A DNA stretch of 64,000 nucleotides from Rheinheimera mesophila. GTDB taxonomy: Bacteria; Pseudomonadota; Gammaproteobacteria; Enterobacterales; Alteromonadaceae. The DNA lies in NCBI RefSeq assembly GCF_000986865.1, contig NZ_LAVS01000087.1:1-64000 (forward strand), given 5' to 3'. This document shows positions 44,309 to 53,588 of this stretch, piece by piece. Each line of letters starts with the position of its first letter. Positions within the stretch are counted from its first letter, which is position 1. The position numbers and the translations under genes are program-made. Below the pieces are notes generated by a model. That model made no database searches, had not been told where the DNA came from, and saw only the letters and a list, made by a program, of their open reading frames with translations.

Positions 44309-45185
44309 TGTAAAAAGCGCTGGCGCTCTGCTTCGTCAGGCAATCAAAGACAACACTCCGTTACAGTTGGTCGGCACTATTAATGCCTACACCGCCATGA
44401 TGGCGGAGCGTGTCGGTCATAAAGCCCTGTATTTATCAGGTGCAGGTGTGGCGAATGCCTCTTTTGGTTTGCCGGATTTAGGCATGACCTCGTTAAACGA
44501 TGTTTGTGAAGATATCCGCCGTATTACAGGTGCGACACAACTGCCATTGCTGGTCGATGCGGACACAGGTTGGGGTGGTGCTTTTAATATTGCCCGTACA
44601 GTGAAAGAAATGACCAAAGCTGGTGCTGCAGGTTTTCATATTGAAGATCAGGTGGCGCAAAAGCGTTGTGGTCACAGACCGAACAAAGAAATTGTATCGT
44701 TGGATGAAATGGTGGATCGTGTCAAGGCGTCCGTCGATGCCAGAACAGACGAAAACTTTTTTATCATGGCGCGCACCGATGCGTTACAACAACAAGGTTT
44801 AGAAGCGGCCATCGAACGCGCTTTAGCCTGTGAAGCCGCAGGGGCTGATGCCATTTTTGCCGAAGCCGTCTACACCTTGGAGCAGTATCAGGCCTTTACC
44901 AAGGCGTTAAAAGTGCCGGTGCTTGCCAATATCACCGAGTTTGGCCAAACGCCGCTGTTTAACAAAGCCGAGCTGGCTGGCGTGGGTGTGGATATGGTGT
45001 TGTATCCACTCAGTGCCTTCCGTGCTATGAACAAAGCTGCCCTCAATGTATACGAGTCTATTTTGGCCAACGGCGATCAAAAAGCAGTAGTGGACAGCAT
45101 GCAAACCCGGGCTGAACTCTACGACTTCCTCAATTATCACAGCTACGAGCAAAAACTGGACGCCTTATTTGCCAGTAAAAAGTAG
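44301..45185 (+). CDS. prpB: 2-methylisocitrate lyase
   Basis: Cleaves 2-methylisocitrate to pyruvate and succinate. The 294-residue isocitrate-lyase-family enzyme has catalytic Cys123 in KRCGHRPNK, plus [16 protein letters not shown] and EDQVAQ. ATG 44301 has GGGGA upstream and overlaps the regulator's stop. The frame is open further upstream only because it reads through the gntR gene. Confidence 0.96.
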   Translation: MTNVKSAGALLRQAIKDNTPLQLVGTINAYTAMMAERVGHKALYLSGAGVANASFGLPDLGMTSLNDVCEDIRRITGATQLPLLVDADTGWGGAFNIARTVKEMTKAGAAGFHIEDQVAQKRCGHRPNKEIVSLDEMVDRVKASVDARTDENFFIMARTDALQQQGLEAAIERALACEAAGADAIFAEAVYTLEQYQAFTKALKVPVLANITEFGQTPLFNKAELAGVGVDMVLYPLSAFRAMNKAALNVYESILANGDQKAVVDSMQTRAELYDFLNYHSYEQKLDALFASKK

Positions 45186-45237
45186 TTCAAACCGTATTCA
45201 TCAGATCAACAGAACCAATTAAAAACGGAGAGACAAG

Positions 45238-46365
45238 ATGGCGAACGCAAAAGAATTATCAGGCGCGGGTTTACGTGGCCAAATCGCAGGTAAAACCGCT
45301 TTATCCACAGTAGGCAAAACAGGTTCAGGCCTGACTTACCGTGGTTATGATGTCAAAGACTTAGCCGCTCACTGTGAATTTGAAGAAGTAGCGCACCTGA
45401 TTTTAAAAGGCGAGTTACCGAACCAAGCTGAACTGGCCGCCTATAAACAACGCTTAAAGGCGATGCGTAACCTGCCACAGGCACTGAAAGAAGTGTTGGA
45501 GCGTATTCCTGCATCAGCTCATCCTATGGATGTGATGCGCACAGGTTGCTCTATGCTCGGTAACATAGAAACTGAGCAGAGTTTTGCTCAGCAACACGAT
45601 GCCACCGACCGTTTACTGGCGATTTTCCCTGGTTTAATTAATTACTGGTATAACTTCAGCCACAACGGAAAACGTATTGAAGTAGAAACAGCAGCGGATT
45701 CTATTGCTGAGCAGTTCCTCTGGACTTTGCATGGTGAAAAACCAACACAGTTACACACCGATGTGATGAACGCTTCACTGATTTTATACGCAGAGCATGA
45801 GTTTAATGCCTCGACTTTTACCGCCCGGGTTTGTGCTTCAACTTTAAGTGATATGCACTCGTGCATCACTGGCGCTATCGGCTCGTTACGTGGCCCTCTG
45901 CACGGTGGCGCTAACGAAGCGGCGATGGAACTGATTGAAAAGATGGACAATCCGGATGATGCCGAAGCCAAGTTATTAGGCATGCTGGAGCGCAAAGAGA
46001 AAATTATGGGTTTTGGTCATGCCATTTATGCCGAATCCGATCCTCGCAATGCGGTGATCAAAGAATGGTCAGAAAAGCTGGCGAAAGCCAATGGCGACAC
46101 CTCTTTGTATGACATCTCAGTGCGCTGTGAAAGTGTCATGTGGCGCGAGAAAAAACTGTTCTGTAACGCAGATTTCTTCCACGCTTCGGCTTACAACTAC
46201 ATGGGTATTCCAACCAAACTCTTTACGCCTATTTTTGTCTGCTCGCGTTTAACAGGCTGGGCGGCCCATGTGATGGAACAACGTGCCGACAACCGTATTA
46301 TTCGCCCAAGCGCGGAATATACAGGTGTGGAACCACGTAGTGTTAAGCCAATAGCGCAAAGATAA
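45238..46365 (+). CDS. prpC: 2-methylcitrate synthase
   Basis: Condenses propionyl-CoA with oxaloacetate. The 375-residue protein is of the short citrate synthase type, with GLTYRGYDVKDLA, HGGANEAAM (active-site His), GFGHAIYAESDPRN and the catalytic Asp region CNADFFHASAYNYMGIP. Its place between prpB and acnD separates it from gltA. Confidence 0.95.
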   Translation: MANAKELSGAGLRGQIAGKTALSTVGKTGSGLTYRGYDVKDLAAHCEFEEVAHLILKGELPNQAELAAYKQRLKAMRNLPQALKEVLERIPASAHPMDVMRTGCSMLGNIETEQSFAQQHDATDRLLAIFPGLINYWYNFSHNGKRIEVETAADSIAEQFLWTLHGEKPTQLHTDVMNASLILYAEHEFNASTFTARVCASTLSDMHSCITGAIGSLRGPLHGGANEAAMELIEKMDNPDDAEAKLLGMLERKEKIMGFGHAIYAESDPRNAVIKEWSEKLAKANGDTSLYDISVRCESVMWREKKLFCNADFFHASAYNYMGIPTKLFTPIFVCSRLTGWAAHVMEQRADNRIIRPSAEYTGVEPRSVKPIAQR

Positions 46366-46386
46366 TAGTATCAAATACCCAAACTA

Positions 46387-46410
46387 CAGAAGCCCTCAGC
46401 GGGCTTTTGT
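46387..46410 (+). terminator. Weak hairpin between prpC and acnD
   Basis: AAGCCC (46389-46394) pairs with GGGCTT (46400-46405), then TTTGTA. Short stem; probably an attenuator that lowers expression of acnD-prpF relative to prpBC. Confidence 0.5.
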
Positions 46411-46448
46411 AGGATCTGAAGTAAACAATTTAACTGAGTGGCCACGCC

Positions 46449-49037
46449 ATGAATTCTAACTACCGTAAAAACTTACCAGGCACCAGTCTGGACTATTTTG
46501 ATGCCGAAGCGGCTTGTAACGCCATTGAACCTGGCTCTTATGCCAAATTACCTTATACCAGCCGTGTGCATGCAGAAAACTTAGTACGCCGCTGCGATCC
46601 GGCCTTACTGACCGATGCGTTAAAACAACTGATTTACCGCAAGCAGGATTTGGATTTCCCCTGGTTTCCGGCCCGTGTAGTCTGCCACGATATTTTAGGT
46701 CAAACCGCTTTAGTGGACTTAGCTGGCCTGCGTGATGCGATAGCACAACAAGGCGGCGATCCGGCCAAAGTCAATCCTGTAGTGCCGACTCAGCTCATTG
46801 TTGACCACTCGCTGGCGGTGGAGCATGCGGGTTTTGAAAAAGATGCGTTTGAGAAAAACCGCGCTATTGAAGACAGACGCAACGACGACAGATTCCACTT
46901 TATCAAGTGGACCAAAAAAGCCTTTAAAAATGTCGATGTCATTCCACCTGGCAACGGCATTATGCACCAAATCAATTTAGAGCGGATGTCGCCGGTTATT
47001 CACGCCATTGATGGTGTCGCTTTTCCTGATACTTTAGTTGGCACCGACAGCCATACCCCTCATGTCGATGCACTGGGTGTGATTGCGATTGGGGTCGGTG
47101 GTTTAGAAGCTGAAAGCGTGATGTTAGGCCGTGCCTCCTGGATGCGTCTGCCAGATATTATTGGCGTGGAGCTGACCGGCAAAGCTCAGCCGGGCATTAT
47201 GGCGACCGACATCGTACTGGCTTTAACTGAGTTTTTACGCAAAGAAAAAGTGGTGTCGGCTTATCTGGAGTTTTTTGGTGAAGGCGCCAGCAGCTTAAGT
47301 TTGGGCGACCGCGCGACTATTTCGAATATGACGCCTGAATATGGCGCTACAGCCGCTATGTTCTCTATCGATCAGCAAACGCTGGATTATTTAACTCTGA
47401 CAGGCCGTGAGCCAGCTCAAGTTAAACTGGTAGAGACCTACGCCAAAACTGCAGGTTTATGGTCTGACAGTTTAAAAACGGCTGAATACGAGCGCGTTTT
47501 ACGTTTTGATTTATCCAGTGTTGGCCGCACTATTGCAGGTCCTTCCAATCCACATGCCCGGGTATCCACCAGCGATTTAGCCGCCAAAGGCATTAGTGGT
47601 GTAGTAGAAAACCAGCCGGGCTTGATGCCGGACGGTGCTGTGATTATCGCTGCCATTACCAGTTGTACCAACACCAGTAACCCAAGAAATGTCATCGCAG
47701 CCGGTTTATTGGCGCGTAACGCCAAAGCCAAAGGCTTAAGCCGTAAGCCATGGGTAAAAAGCTCGTTAGCGCCTGGCTCTAAAACCGTTGAGCTGTATTT
47801 AAAAGAAGCCAACTTATTAGGCGATTTAGAATCCTTAGGCTTTGGCATAGTGGCTTTTGCCTGTACCACCTGTAATGGCATGAGTGGCGCTTTAGACCCG
47901 GTTATTCAGCAAGAGCTTATCGAGCGTGATTTATACGCCACTGCTGTGTTGTCCGGTAACCGTAACTTTGATGGCCGTATTCATCCTTATGCCAAGCAGG
48001 CGTTTTTAGCCTCTCCTGCGCTGGTGGTGGCTTATGCCATTGCCGGTACCATTCGTTTTGATATCGAAAAAGACGTGCTGGGGCTGGACAAAGACGGCAG
48101 CGAAATTCGCTTAAAAGACATTTGGCCAAGTGATGCTGAAATTGATGCCGTGGTCGCAAGCAGCGTGAAGCCTGAACAGTTCCGTAAAGTCTATGAGCCT
48201 ATGTTTGCGTTGTCGGTGGATTATGGCGAAAAAATTAGTCCGCTGTACGACTGGCGGCCACAAAGCACCTATATCCGTCGCCCACCTTATTGGGAGGGCG
48301 CGTTGGCTGGTGAGCGTACTATGAAGGGCATGAAGGCACTGGCCGTGCTTGGCGATAACATTACCACCGATCATTTATCACCCTCCAACGCCATTATGAT
48401 GGACAGTGCGGCCGGGGAATACCTGCATAAAATGGGCTTGCCGGAAGAAGATTTTAACTCCTACGCTACGCACCGAGGCGACCATTTAACAGCGCAGCGT
48501 GCGACTTTTGCTAACCCTAAACTCATGAACGAAATGGCCGTGGTGGATGGCAAAATCAAACAAGGTTCGTTAACCCGGATTGAGCCCGATGGCAAAGTGA
48601 CCCGGATGTGGGAAGCCATTGAAACCTACATGCAGCGTAAACAACCTCTGATCATCATTGCCGGTGCTGATTATGGCCAGGGTTCCAGCCGGGATTGGGC
48701 GGCCAAAGGGGTACGTTTAGCCGGGGTAGAAGCCATAGTGGCGGAAGGCTTTGAGCGTATCCATCGCACTAACTTAGTCGGCATGGGCGTGTTGCCGCTG
48801 GAATTTAAAGCCGGGGTGAACCGTAAAACCTTAGGGTTGGATGGCACAGAAAGTTACGATGTGGTTGGGGAACGTACACCGCGCACTACCTTGACCTTAG
48901 TGGTGACCCGCAAAAACGGCGAGGTGCTGCAGGTGCCTGTCACCTGTAGGTTGGATACCGCCGAAGAAGTGTCGATTTATGAAGCAGGTGGCGTGTTGCA
49001 GCGTTTTGCCAAAGACTTCCTTGAAGCTAAGGTGTAG
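46449..49037 (+). CDS. acnD: Fe/S-dependent 2-methylcitrate dehydratase AcnD
   Basis: An 862-residue aconitase-superfamily enzyme that dehydrates 2-methylcitrate to 2-methylaconitate (trans isomer in studied systems). It then needs PrpF. The iron-sulfur ligands are in ITSCTNTSNP and FACTTCNGMSG. The swivel domain has GADYGQGSSRDWAAKG. Position next to prpF distinguishes it from AcnA and from the PrpD-type pathway. The ribosome site is poor. Confidence 0.95.
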   Translation: MNSNYRKNLPGTSLDYFDAEAACNAIEPGSYAKLPYTSRVHAENLVRRCDPALLTDALKQLIYRKQDLDFPWFPARVVCHDILGQTALVDLAGLRDAIAQQGGDPAKVNPVVPTQLIVDHSLAVEHAGFEKDAFEKNRAIEDRRNDDRFHFIKWTKKAFKNVDVIPPGNGIMHQINLERMSPVIHAIDGVAFPDTLVGTDSHTPHVDALGVIAIGVGGLEAESVMLGRASWMRLPDIIGVELTGKAQPGIMATDIVLALTEFLRKEKVVSAYLEFFGEGASSLSLGDRATISNMTPEYGATAAMFSIDQQTLDYLTLTGREPAQVKLVETYAKTAGLWSDSLKTAEYERVLRFDLSSVGRTIAGPSNPHARVSTSDLAAKGISGVVENQPGLMPDGAVIIAAITSCTNTSNPRNVIAAGLLARNAKAKGLSRKPWVKSSLAPGSKTVELYLKEANLLGDLESLGFGIVAFACTTCNGMSGALDPVIQQELIERDLYATAVLSGNRNFDGRIHPYAKQAFLASPALVVAYAIAGTIRFDIEKDVLGLDKDGSEIRLKDIWPSDAEIDAVVASSVKPEQFRKVYEPMFALSVDYGEKISPLYDWRPQSTYIRRPPYWEGALAGERTMKGMKALAVLGDNITTDHLSPSNAIMMDSAAGEYLHKMGLPEEDFNSYATHRGDHLTAQRATFANPKLMNEMAVVDGKIKQGSLTRIEPDGKVTRMWEAIETYMQRKQPLIIIAGADYGQGSSRDWAAKGVRLAGVEAIVAEGFERIHRTNLVGMGVLPLEFKAGVNRKTLGLDGTESYDVVGERTPRTTLTLVVTRKNGEVLQVPVTCRLDTAEEVSIYEAGGVLQRFAKDFLEAKV

Positions 49038-49053
49038 GGCAGGGATAAGAATA

Positions 49054-50280
49054 ATGAGCTATTTACCACAACTAAAAATTCCTGCCACTTATATCCGGGG
49101 TGGCACCAGCAAAGGCGTATTTTTCCGTCTGCAGGACTTACCAGAAGCGGCGCAAACTCCGGGAGCAGCGCGAGATGCGCTGCTGCTCAGAGTGATTGGC
49201 AGCCCGGATCCATATGGTAAACAAATTGATGGCATGGGTGGTGCGACCTCCAGTACCAGCAAGACGGTGATTTTATCCAAAAGTAGCAAAGCCGATCATG
49301 ATGTCGATTACCTGTTTGGTCAGGTCTCTATCGACAAAGCTGTTGTCGACTGGAGCGGCAACTGCGGCAATTTATCCGCCGCTGTTGGCTCTTTTGCCAT
49401 CAGTGCTGGTTTGGTCGATGAGCGCCGCATTCCACAAAACGGCAAAGCCACAGTGCGGATTTGGCAGGCCAATATTGGCAAAACCATTATTGCCCATATA
49501 CCGATGATCAACGGCGAAGTGCAGGAAATCGGTGACTTTGAACTGGATGGTGTGACCTTTCCGGCTGCTGAAGTGCAACTGGAATTTATCGACCCGGCCG
49601 CGGATGAAGACGGCGAGGGTGGTGGTTCCATGTTCCCAACCGGCAACTTAGTGGACGATTTGGAAGTGCCTGGTGTTGGCACTTTACAAGCCACTCTGAT
49701 TAACGCCGGAATCCCCACTATTTTTGTCAACGCCCAAGACATAGGCTATACAGGCACTGAGCTGCAGGATGCGATTAACAGCGACCCCAAAGCTCTGGCC
49801 ATGTTTGAAACTATCCGCGCTCATGGTGCGGTGAAAATGGGTTTAATCAGCCATATAGACGAAGCCAAAACCCGGCAGCATACGCCTAAGGTGGCTTTTG
49901 TCGCTCCTGCCACTGACTATGTTTCGTCCAGCGGCAAAGTGGTAACAACAGCAGATATAGATTTAGTAGTGCGGGCTTTGTCTATGGGTAAATTACACCA
50001 TGCCATGATGGGGACAGCCGCCGTTGCTATTGGCACTGCAGCCGCTATCCCTGGTACTTTAGTCAATCAGGCCGCTGGTGGTGTCAAGCGTAAAGTCGTC
50101 CGTTTTGGCCATCCGTCCGGTACCTTGAGGGTGGGGGCAGAAGCGGTGTTCGTGGCCGGGGAGTGGAAAGTCACCAAAGCCATCATGAGCCGCAGTGCCA
50201 GGGTACTAATGGAAGGTTGGGTCAGGGTGCCCGCTGCTTGCTTTTCATCGGGTGAAAATGCAAAAACTGATAGGCCCTAA
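49054..50280 (+). CDS. prpF: 2-methylaconitate cis-trans isomerase PrpF
   Basis: Isomerises the AcnD product so that aconitase can hydrate it. The 408-residue diaminopimelate-epimerase-fold protein shows PATYIRGGTSKGVFF, DGMGGATSSTSK and GNCGNLSAAVG. ATG 49054 has AGGGA upstream. The C-terminus carries roughly ten residues (SSGENAKTDRP) beyond the usual family end VRVPxxCF, perhaps because an ancestral stop was lost. Confidence 0.95.
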   Translation: MSYLPQLKIPATYIRGGTSKGVFFRLQDLPEAAQTPGAARDALLLRVIGSPDPYGKQIDGMGGATSSTSKTVILSKSSKADHDVDYLFGQVSIDKAVVDWSGNCGNLSAAVGSFAISAGLVDERRIPQNGKATVRIWQANIGKTIIAHIPMINGEVQEIGDFELDGVTFPAAEVQLEFIDPAADEDGEGGGSMFPTGNLVDDLEVPGVGTLQATLINAGIPTIFVNAQDIGYTGTELQDAINSDPKALAMFETIRAHGAVKMGLISHIDEAKTRQHTPKVAFVAPATDYVSSSGKVVTTADIDLVVRALSMGKLHHAMMGTAAVAIGTAAAIPGTLVNQAAGGVKRKVVRFGHPSGTLRVGAEAVFVAGEWKVTKAIMSRSARVLMEGWVRVPAACFSSGENAKTDRP

Positions 50281-50306
50281 GCCTATTTCTGTGTTTGCGC
50301 TGGATA

Positions 50307-50340
50307 AATAACCTGCTGTGTTGAAAAGGCAGGTTATTCT
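50307..50340 (+). terminator. Terminator after prpF
   Basis: AATAACCTGC (50307-50316) pairs perfectly with GCAGGTTATT (50329-50338) around a 12-base loop. Confidence 0.65.
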
Positions 50341-50385
50341 CTGTAGATTGGTTATCGAATTTACGATTTTTTAGGGGAGCCTTAG

Positions 50386-50790
50386 ATGAAGAAGTTAGGT
50401 TACAGTCTGTTCGCCGCTTTATGTTTAAGTTCTGCAACGCTGTCTTCTACAGTAAAAGCTGAAACAGTGGATTATCAGTATCTGACCGTTGCCGGTTATC
50501 TGAATTTTTACTTGTTAAATCTCAATGCCTGCGAAGACTATCATCCGGAAATTCGCCAGCAGGCTTATGACGCAGAAAAGCAATTGTACCCCTGGCTGGC
50601 CAAATTAGATCAGAAACTAAAAGGCGCTGACGCTGACAATAAAACCCTGTCTGATGTAGTGCAGAAACGCCGCGAAGCTTTAAATCTGCAAATTAGCGAA
50701 GGTGACTTTACCTTGGATCACTGCAAAGCCATTGTGAAGTTGTTAACAGGCGACGGTCTTGATCAGGCGCTGTTAAAAAGTCTGAACTAA
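50386..50790 (+). CDS. Exported protein of unknown function
   Basis: A 134-residue protein with a signal peptide (cleavage near STVKA/ET). The mature part is helical and charged, with two cysteines (NACEDYHP, DHCKAI) that could form one disulfide. ATG 50386 has GGGGAG upstream. No family recognised. It is between the prp terminator and a GNAT gene, with no functional hint. Confidence 0.72.
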   Translation: MKKLGYSLFAALCLSSATLSSTVKAETVDYQYLTVAGYLNFYLLNLNACEDYHPEIRQQAYDAEKQLYPWLAKLDQKLKGADADNKTLSDVVQKRREALNLQISEGDFTLDHCKAIVKLLTGDGLDQALLKSLN

Positions 50791-50871
50791 AACTACAAAA
50801 CTCACTGAGTTTTTAACCTGAAAAACCACTTGTCTCCTCTGGAGCAGGTGGTATTTTTATTGGTATCTGTA

Positions 50872-51384
50872 ATGTCTGTGTTGAATTTATCTGTCGCTGA
50901 TGTACCTCAACTGATGCAGGTGCAGGGCAATTGTTACAGCGAAGAACTGGTTGAATCTGCCGCTGTGATGGCTGAACGGATCTCTGGATTTAGTCAAACC
51001 TGCTGGGGATATTTTATCGGCGAGCAGATGGCAGGTTATCTGCTGGCTTATCCTTCCATACCCGGCCGTATTGCGCCTTTAGCTACAGCCTTTCCCCGTT
51101 ATGAACAGGCCAGTTGTTTGTACCTGCATGATATGGCAATTTCCAGTGAGTTTCGCGGTCAGTCTCTGGCGCCGAAGTTACTGGCACATGCCAGAGCCGA
51201 AGCCCGACGCATGGGCTTAGATGCTCTGGCTTTGGTTGCAGTGCAGGGGGCGGACCTTTACTGGGCAAAACAAGGTTTTAGCCAAGTTGTGACGCTAACT
51301 GCAGAGCAGCAGGCTAGTCTGGATACTTATTTACCCGAAATAGCCAGCTATATGCAGTGTTCTTTAACCGAAACGCAGTGTTAA
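50872..51384 (+). CDS. GNAT-family N-acetyltransferase
   Basis: A 170-residue acetyltransferase: YFIGEQMAGYLLAYP, YLHDMAISSEFRGQSLAPKLL (acetyl-CoA loop Arg-Gly-Gln) and DLYWAKQGF (motif B). ATG 50872 is chosen because the longer frame begins with an unlikely hydrophobic stretch. A second, unrelated GNAT gene follows after 18 bp. Substrate unknown. Confidence 0.8.
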   Translation: MSVLNLSVADVPQLMQVQGNCYSEELVESAAVMAERISGFSQTCWGYFIGEQMAGYLLAYPSIPGRIAPLATAFPRYEQASCLYLHDMAISSEFRGQSLAPKLLAHARAEARRMGLDALALVAVQGADLYWAKQGFSQVVTLTAEQQASLDTYLPEIASYMQCSLTETQC

Positions 51385-51402
51385 TAAAGCAGAGAGGGCG
51401 GC

Positions 51403-51972
51403 ATGGCTAATCTAACAAGCTTTTTCAACAAAGCAGCTACCGGATGTCTGACACAACAGCAAACTGACGCTAACAGTTTGACCTTGTTGGATCCAAGTGC
51501 GGCACCAAAACTACAAATGTTGCTTGAGCAATGCACCGACTATTATGTGATGGCTGATGGCTGTCCTCCTGCGCCATCAGCCGCTGCAGATGAGTTTGGA
51601 TATGTGCCTGCCGGTCTGAGTCCAGACAGTAAGTTTATTTATGCGGCAGAAAACCAACAGGGAAATTATCACGCTATGATTGAGGGGCTGCGCCATTATC
51701 CAAGCTCTGGGGTGTGGTATATCGGGCTGATGCTGGTTCACCCGACATTACGTTCAACAGGTGTAGGTTCCCGGCTATTTGCGAGGTTTGAAGCACTGGC
51801 TCTGACACAGGGGGCCCGGGAACTCAGGTTATGTGTTTTTGATCAGAACCCTGAGTCGTTAAAATTCTGGACCCGCTTAGGTTTTGAATTTCGACGTAAG
51901 GTGGCTGTACAGTCCTTTGGCGTCAAACTTCATAGTCGTACCGAATTAAGCAAGTCTCTGGTGGGGCAATAA
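51403..51972 (+). CDS. GNAT-family N-acetyltransferase
   Basis: A 189-residue acetyltransferase with GVWYIGLMLVHPTLRSTGVGSRLF (split: GVWYIGLMLVHPTLR and STGVGSRLF) as acetyl-CoA site and NPESLKFWTRLGFEFRRKV as motif B. AGAGAGGG precedes ATG 51403. It is probably co-transcribed with the GNAT gene before it. The two proteins share little beyond the fold, so they are not a recent duplication. Confidence 0.82.
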   Translation: MANLTSFFNKAATGCLTQQQTDANSLTLLDPSAAPKLQMLLEQCTDYYVMADGCPPAPSAAADEFGYVPAGLSPDSKFIYAAENQQGNYHAMIEGLRHYPSSGVWYIGLMLVHPTLRSTGVGSRLFARFEALALTQGARELRLCVFDQNPESLKFWTRLGFEFRRKVAVQSFGVKLHSRTELSKSLVGQ

Positions 51973-51990
51973 GCACACACCAGGCAGGGC

Positions 51991-52551
51991 TCAGGCTGAT
52001 TCAGCATAGTCCAGACGATGAAAAATAACCTCACAGCCCGGCCCGTCCGGGCTACAACCGTAAATACCAATACAAATCCTGTCGTTCTCTCTGATATGAC
52101 TGATATCTAACACCCGTAATTGCTGCCACGCTGCGCCCAATAAGGCGAAGACTACAGCGTCCTGCTGTGAAATTTCTACTTTCAAGGTCCAGCTTGTAGC
52201 GGGTTGGATAGTTTGGCTGGCCCAGTCAGATTTGCTATTTTGTGTATTCACTGAACCCAACGCAGCCTGGTCTTTTGATAGCCATTCCGCTGAGATTTTT
52301 AACCAATTATGGGCATCTTTTCTCAGCATAATACCAGCCTGATCGAACTTGCTATTGGCGTTTACCTGCACTTCAACGACCAACGAGAGTTGGTCTGCTG
52401 TACTTTGCCAATAATAGAAATGGCCATTGTCCCGATAAAAGTGATAATGCGTATGTTGCCAAAAGTCGGTGTGGGCTGCTGTAGTAAATCGAAGAGGGGG
52501 CCCGTCTGAATACCGTCCGGGCGGGTTGAACCATTGAGAAGCCTTTGTCAT
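51991..52551 (-). CDS. DUF1349 concanavalin A-like protein
   Basis: A 186-residue beta-rich protein of the DUF1349 group (WFNPPGRYSD start, TDFWQHTHYHFYRDNGHFYY, FDQAGIMLRKDAHNWLKISAEW split at FDQAGIMLRKDAHNWL). The fold resembles lectin or laminin-G domains and may bind sugars. There is no signal peptide. ATG 52551 has GGAGAT upstream. It is in line with the upstream exported protein gene and could share its transcript. Confidence 0.82.
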   Translation of the reverse strand: MTKASQWFNPPGRYSDGPPLRFTTAAHTDFWQHTHYHFYRDNGHFYYWQSTADQLSLVVEVQVNANSKFDQAGIMLRKDAHNWLKISAEWLSKDQAALGSVNTQNSKSDWASQTIQPATSWTLKVEISQQDAVVFALLGAAWQQLRVLDISHIRENDRICIGIYGCSPDGPGCEVIFHRLDYAESA

Positions 52552-52571
52552 GTGATCTCCTTGGATTAGCG

Positions 52572-52594
52572 ACGCCGGGCTCTAAGCCCGGCTC
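52572..52594 (-). terminator. Hairpin between the exported-protein gene and the DUF1349 gene
   Basis: GCCGGGCT (52574-52581) and AGCCCGGC (52585-52592) pair perfectly around three bases. Very GC-rich, without a T-tract. Confidence 0.45.
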
Positions 52595-52608
52595 TTGCTG
52601 GTTGGACG

Positions 52609-53418
52609 CTAGGGTGTGATCTGAGTGAGTAATTCTGGTTTTTCAGCATTGAAGTTAATCCAGGGATTAGTGCCTAGTGTTTCTGCGCCTTGTACGGCGG
52701 GCTCTTCATAACGCATCACAAAATGCTCTGGCCCATGCGCATAAGCCACAACCAGGCCATAAGGTGCGTCGAAGAACCCGCCATGAGGTACTAACCCCGG
52801 ATAACTGATACGCCAGGCCTCTCCATCCGCCGGTACATAACCCAAGGTCAGTTTAGCCGTTGTATTATCAGGTAATACAAAAAACCAGGTCCAGGCGCCC
52901 CCCGACACTATGGTCATCACTTCATCAATGCCTACTCCATTATCGGCACTGTTGACATGTAACTTACCAAACTTTTTCTGCAGATAATGCACCAGTTCCG
53001 GTGTCATCGCTTTCATATCGTACACTTTAGGATAAGGCGCCACACCTTTTTCTGAGGTGGATAAAAAACCTCCCCGTGGCGCAGCGGCTTCACGGCCAGC
53101 TAAACGGATTTGCTCGAGCAACTCGCCTCTGTGCAGCGCAAAGTGCGCAAGCAATTGTTCACTTTCCTGTTGGCTGAGTGCCCGTTGTTTTGCCTGAGCT
53201 ATGACTGCTTTTGCCTGTGGTGGGATAGCCACAGTGCTGACTCTGACCCCAACAGACTTCAGTACCTGATTGACCTGCTCCAGGCCTTGAGTGGCTGGTC
53301 GGCCATCGCTGTACGACAAGGTGAGTTGTCCGCTGTCAGAGTGTGTTTGTGCCGTGCTTTGCGTCCATGGCAAGCTGGAAAGTAATGCCACTGCCATTAG
53401 TTTGTGCCAAAGGTTCAT
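52609..53418 (-). CDS. Exported protein of unknown function
   Basis: A 269-residue protein with a signal peptide (MNLWHKLMAVALLSSLPW..., cleavage near STAQ/TH). The first part resembles a small regulatory or inhibitor-like segment (LTLSYSDGRPATQGLEQVNQ). The second has MKAMTPELVHYLQKKFGKLH and a Gly/Tyr/His-rich end (GLVPHGGFFDAPYG, YAHGPEHFVMRYEEP). I recognise no family. ATG 53418 has AGGAGAT upstream. A LysR gene lies 171 bp upstream on the same strand. Confidence 0.72.
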   Translation of the reverse strand: MNLWHKLMAVALLSSLPWTQSTAQTHSDSGQLTLSYSDGRPATQGLEQVNQVLKSVGVRVSTVAIPPQAKAVIAQAKQRALSQQESEQLLAHFALHRGELLEQIRLAGREAAAPRGGFLSTSEKGVAPYPKVYDMKAMTPELVHYLQKKFGKLHVNSADNGVGIDEVMTIVSGGAWTWFFVLPDNTTAKLTLGYVPADGEAWRISYPGLVPHGGFFDAPYGLVVAYAHGPEHFVMRYEEPAVQGAETLGTNPWINFNAEKPELLTQITP

Positions 53419-53588
53419 TCGGTGATCTCCTGATCCAGAAATATTGAAAACTGCTGTGTTCTGAGTCAGTGTAATTTTTACTAAATTCAATATAAAGATT
53501 GGATTGGTGGATGAATTGTTTACCTATAGTGAACTATTGGTGGGCTCAGGCGGCGTTGTTGCAGCGATCCTTTTGTTGCGACCTGACG

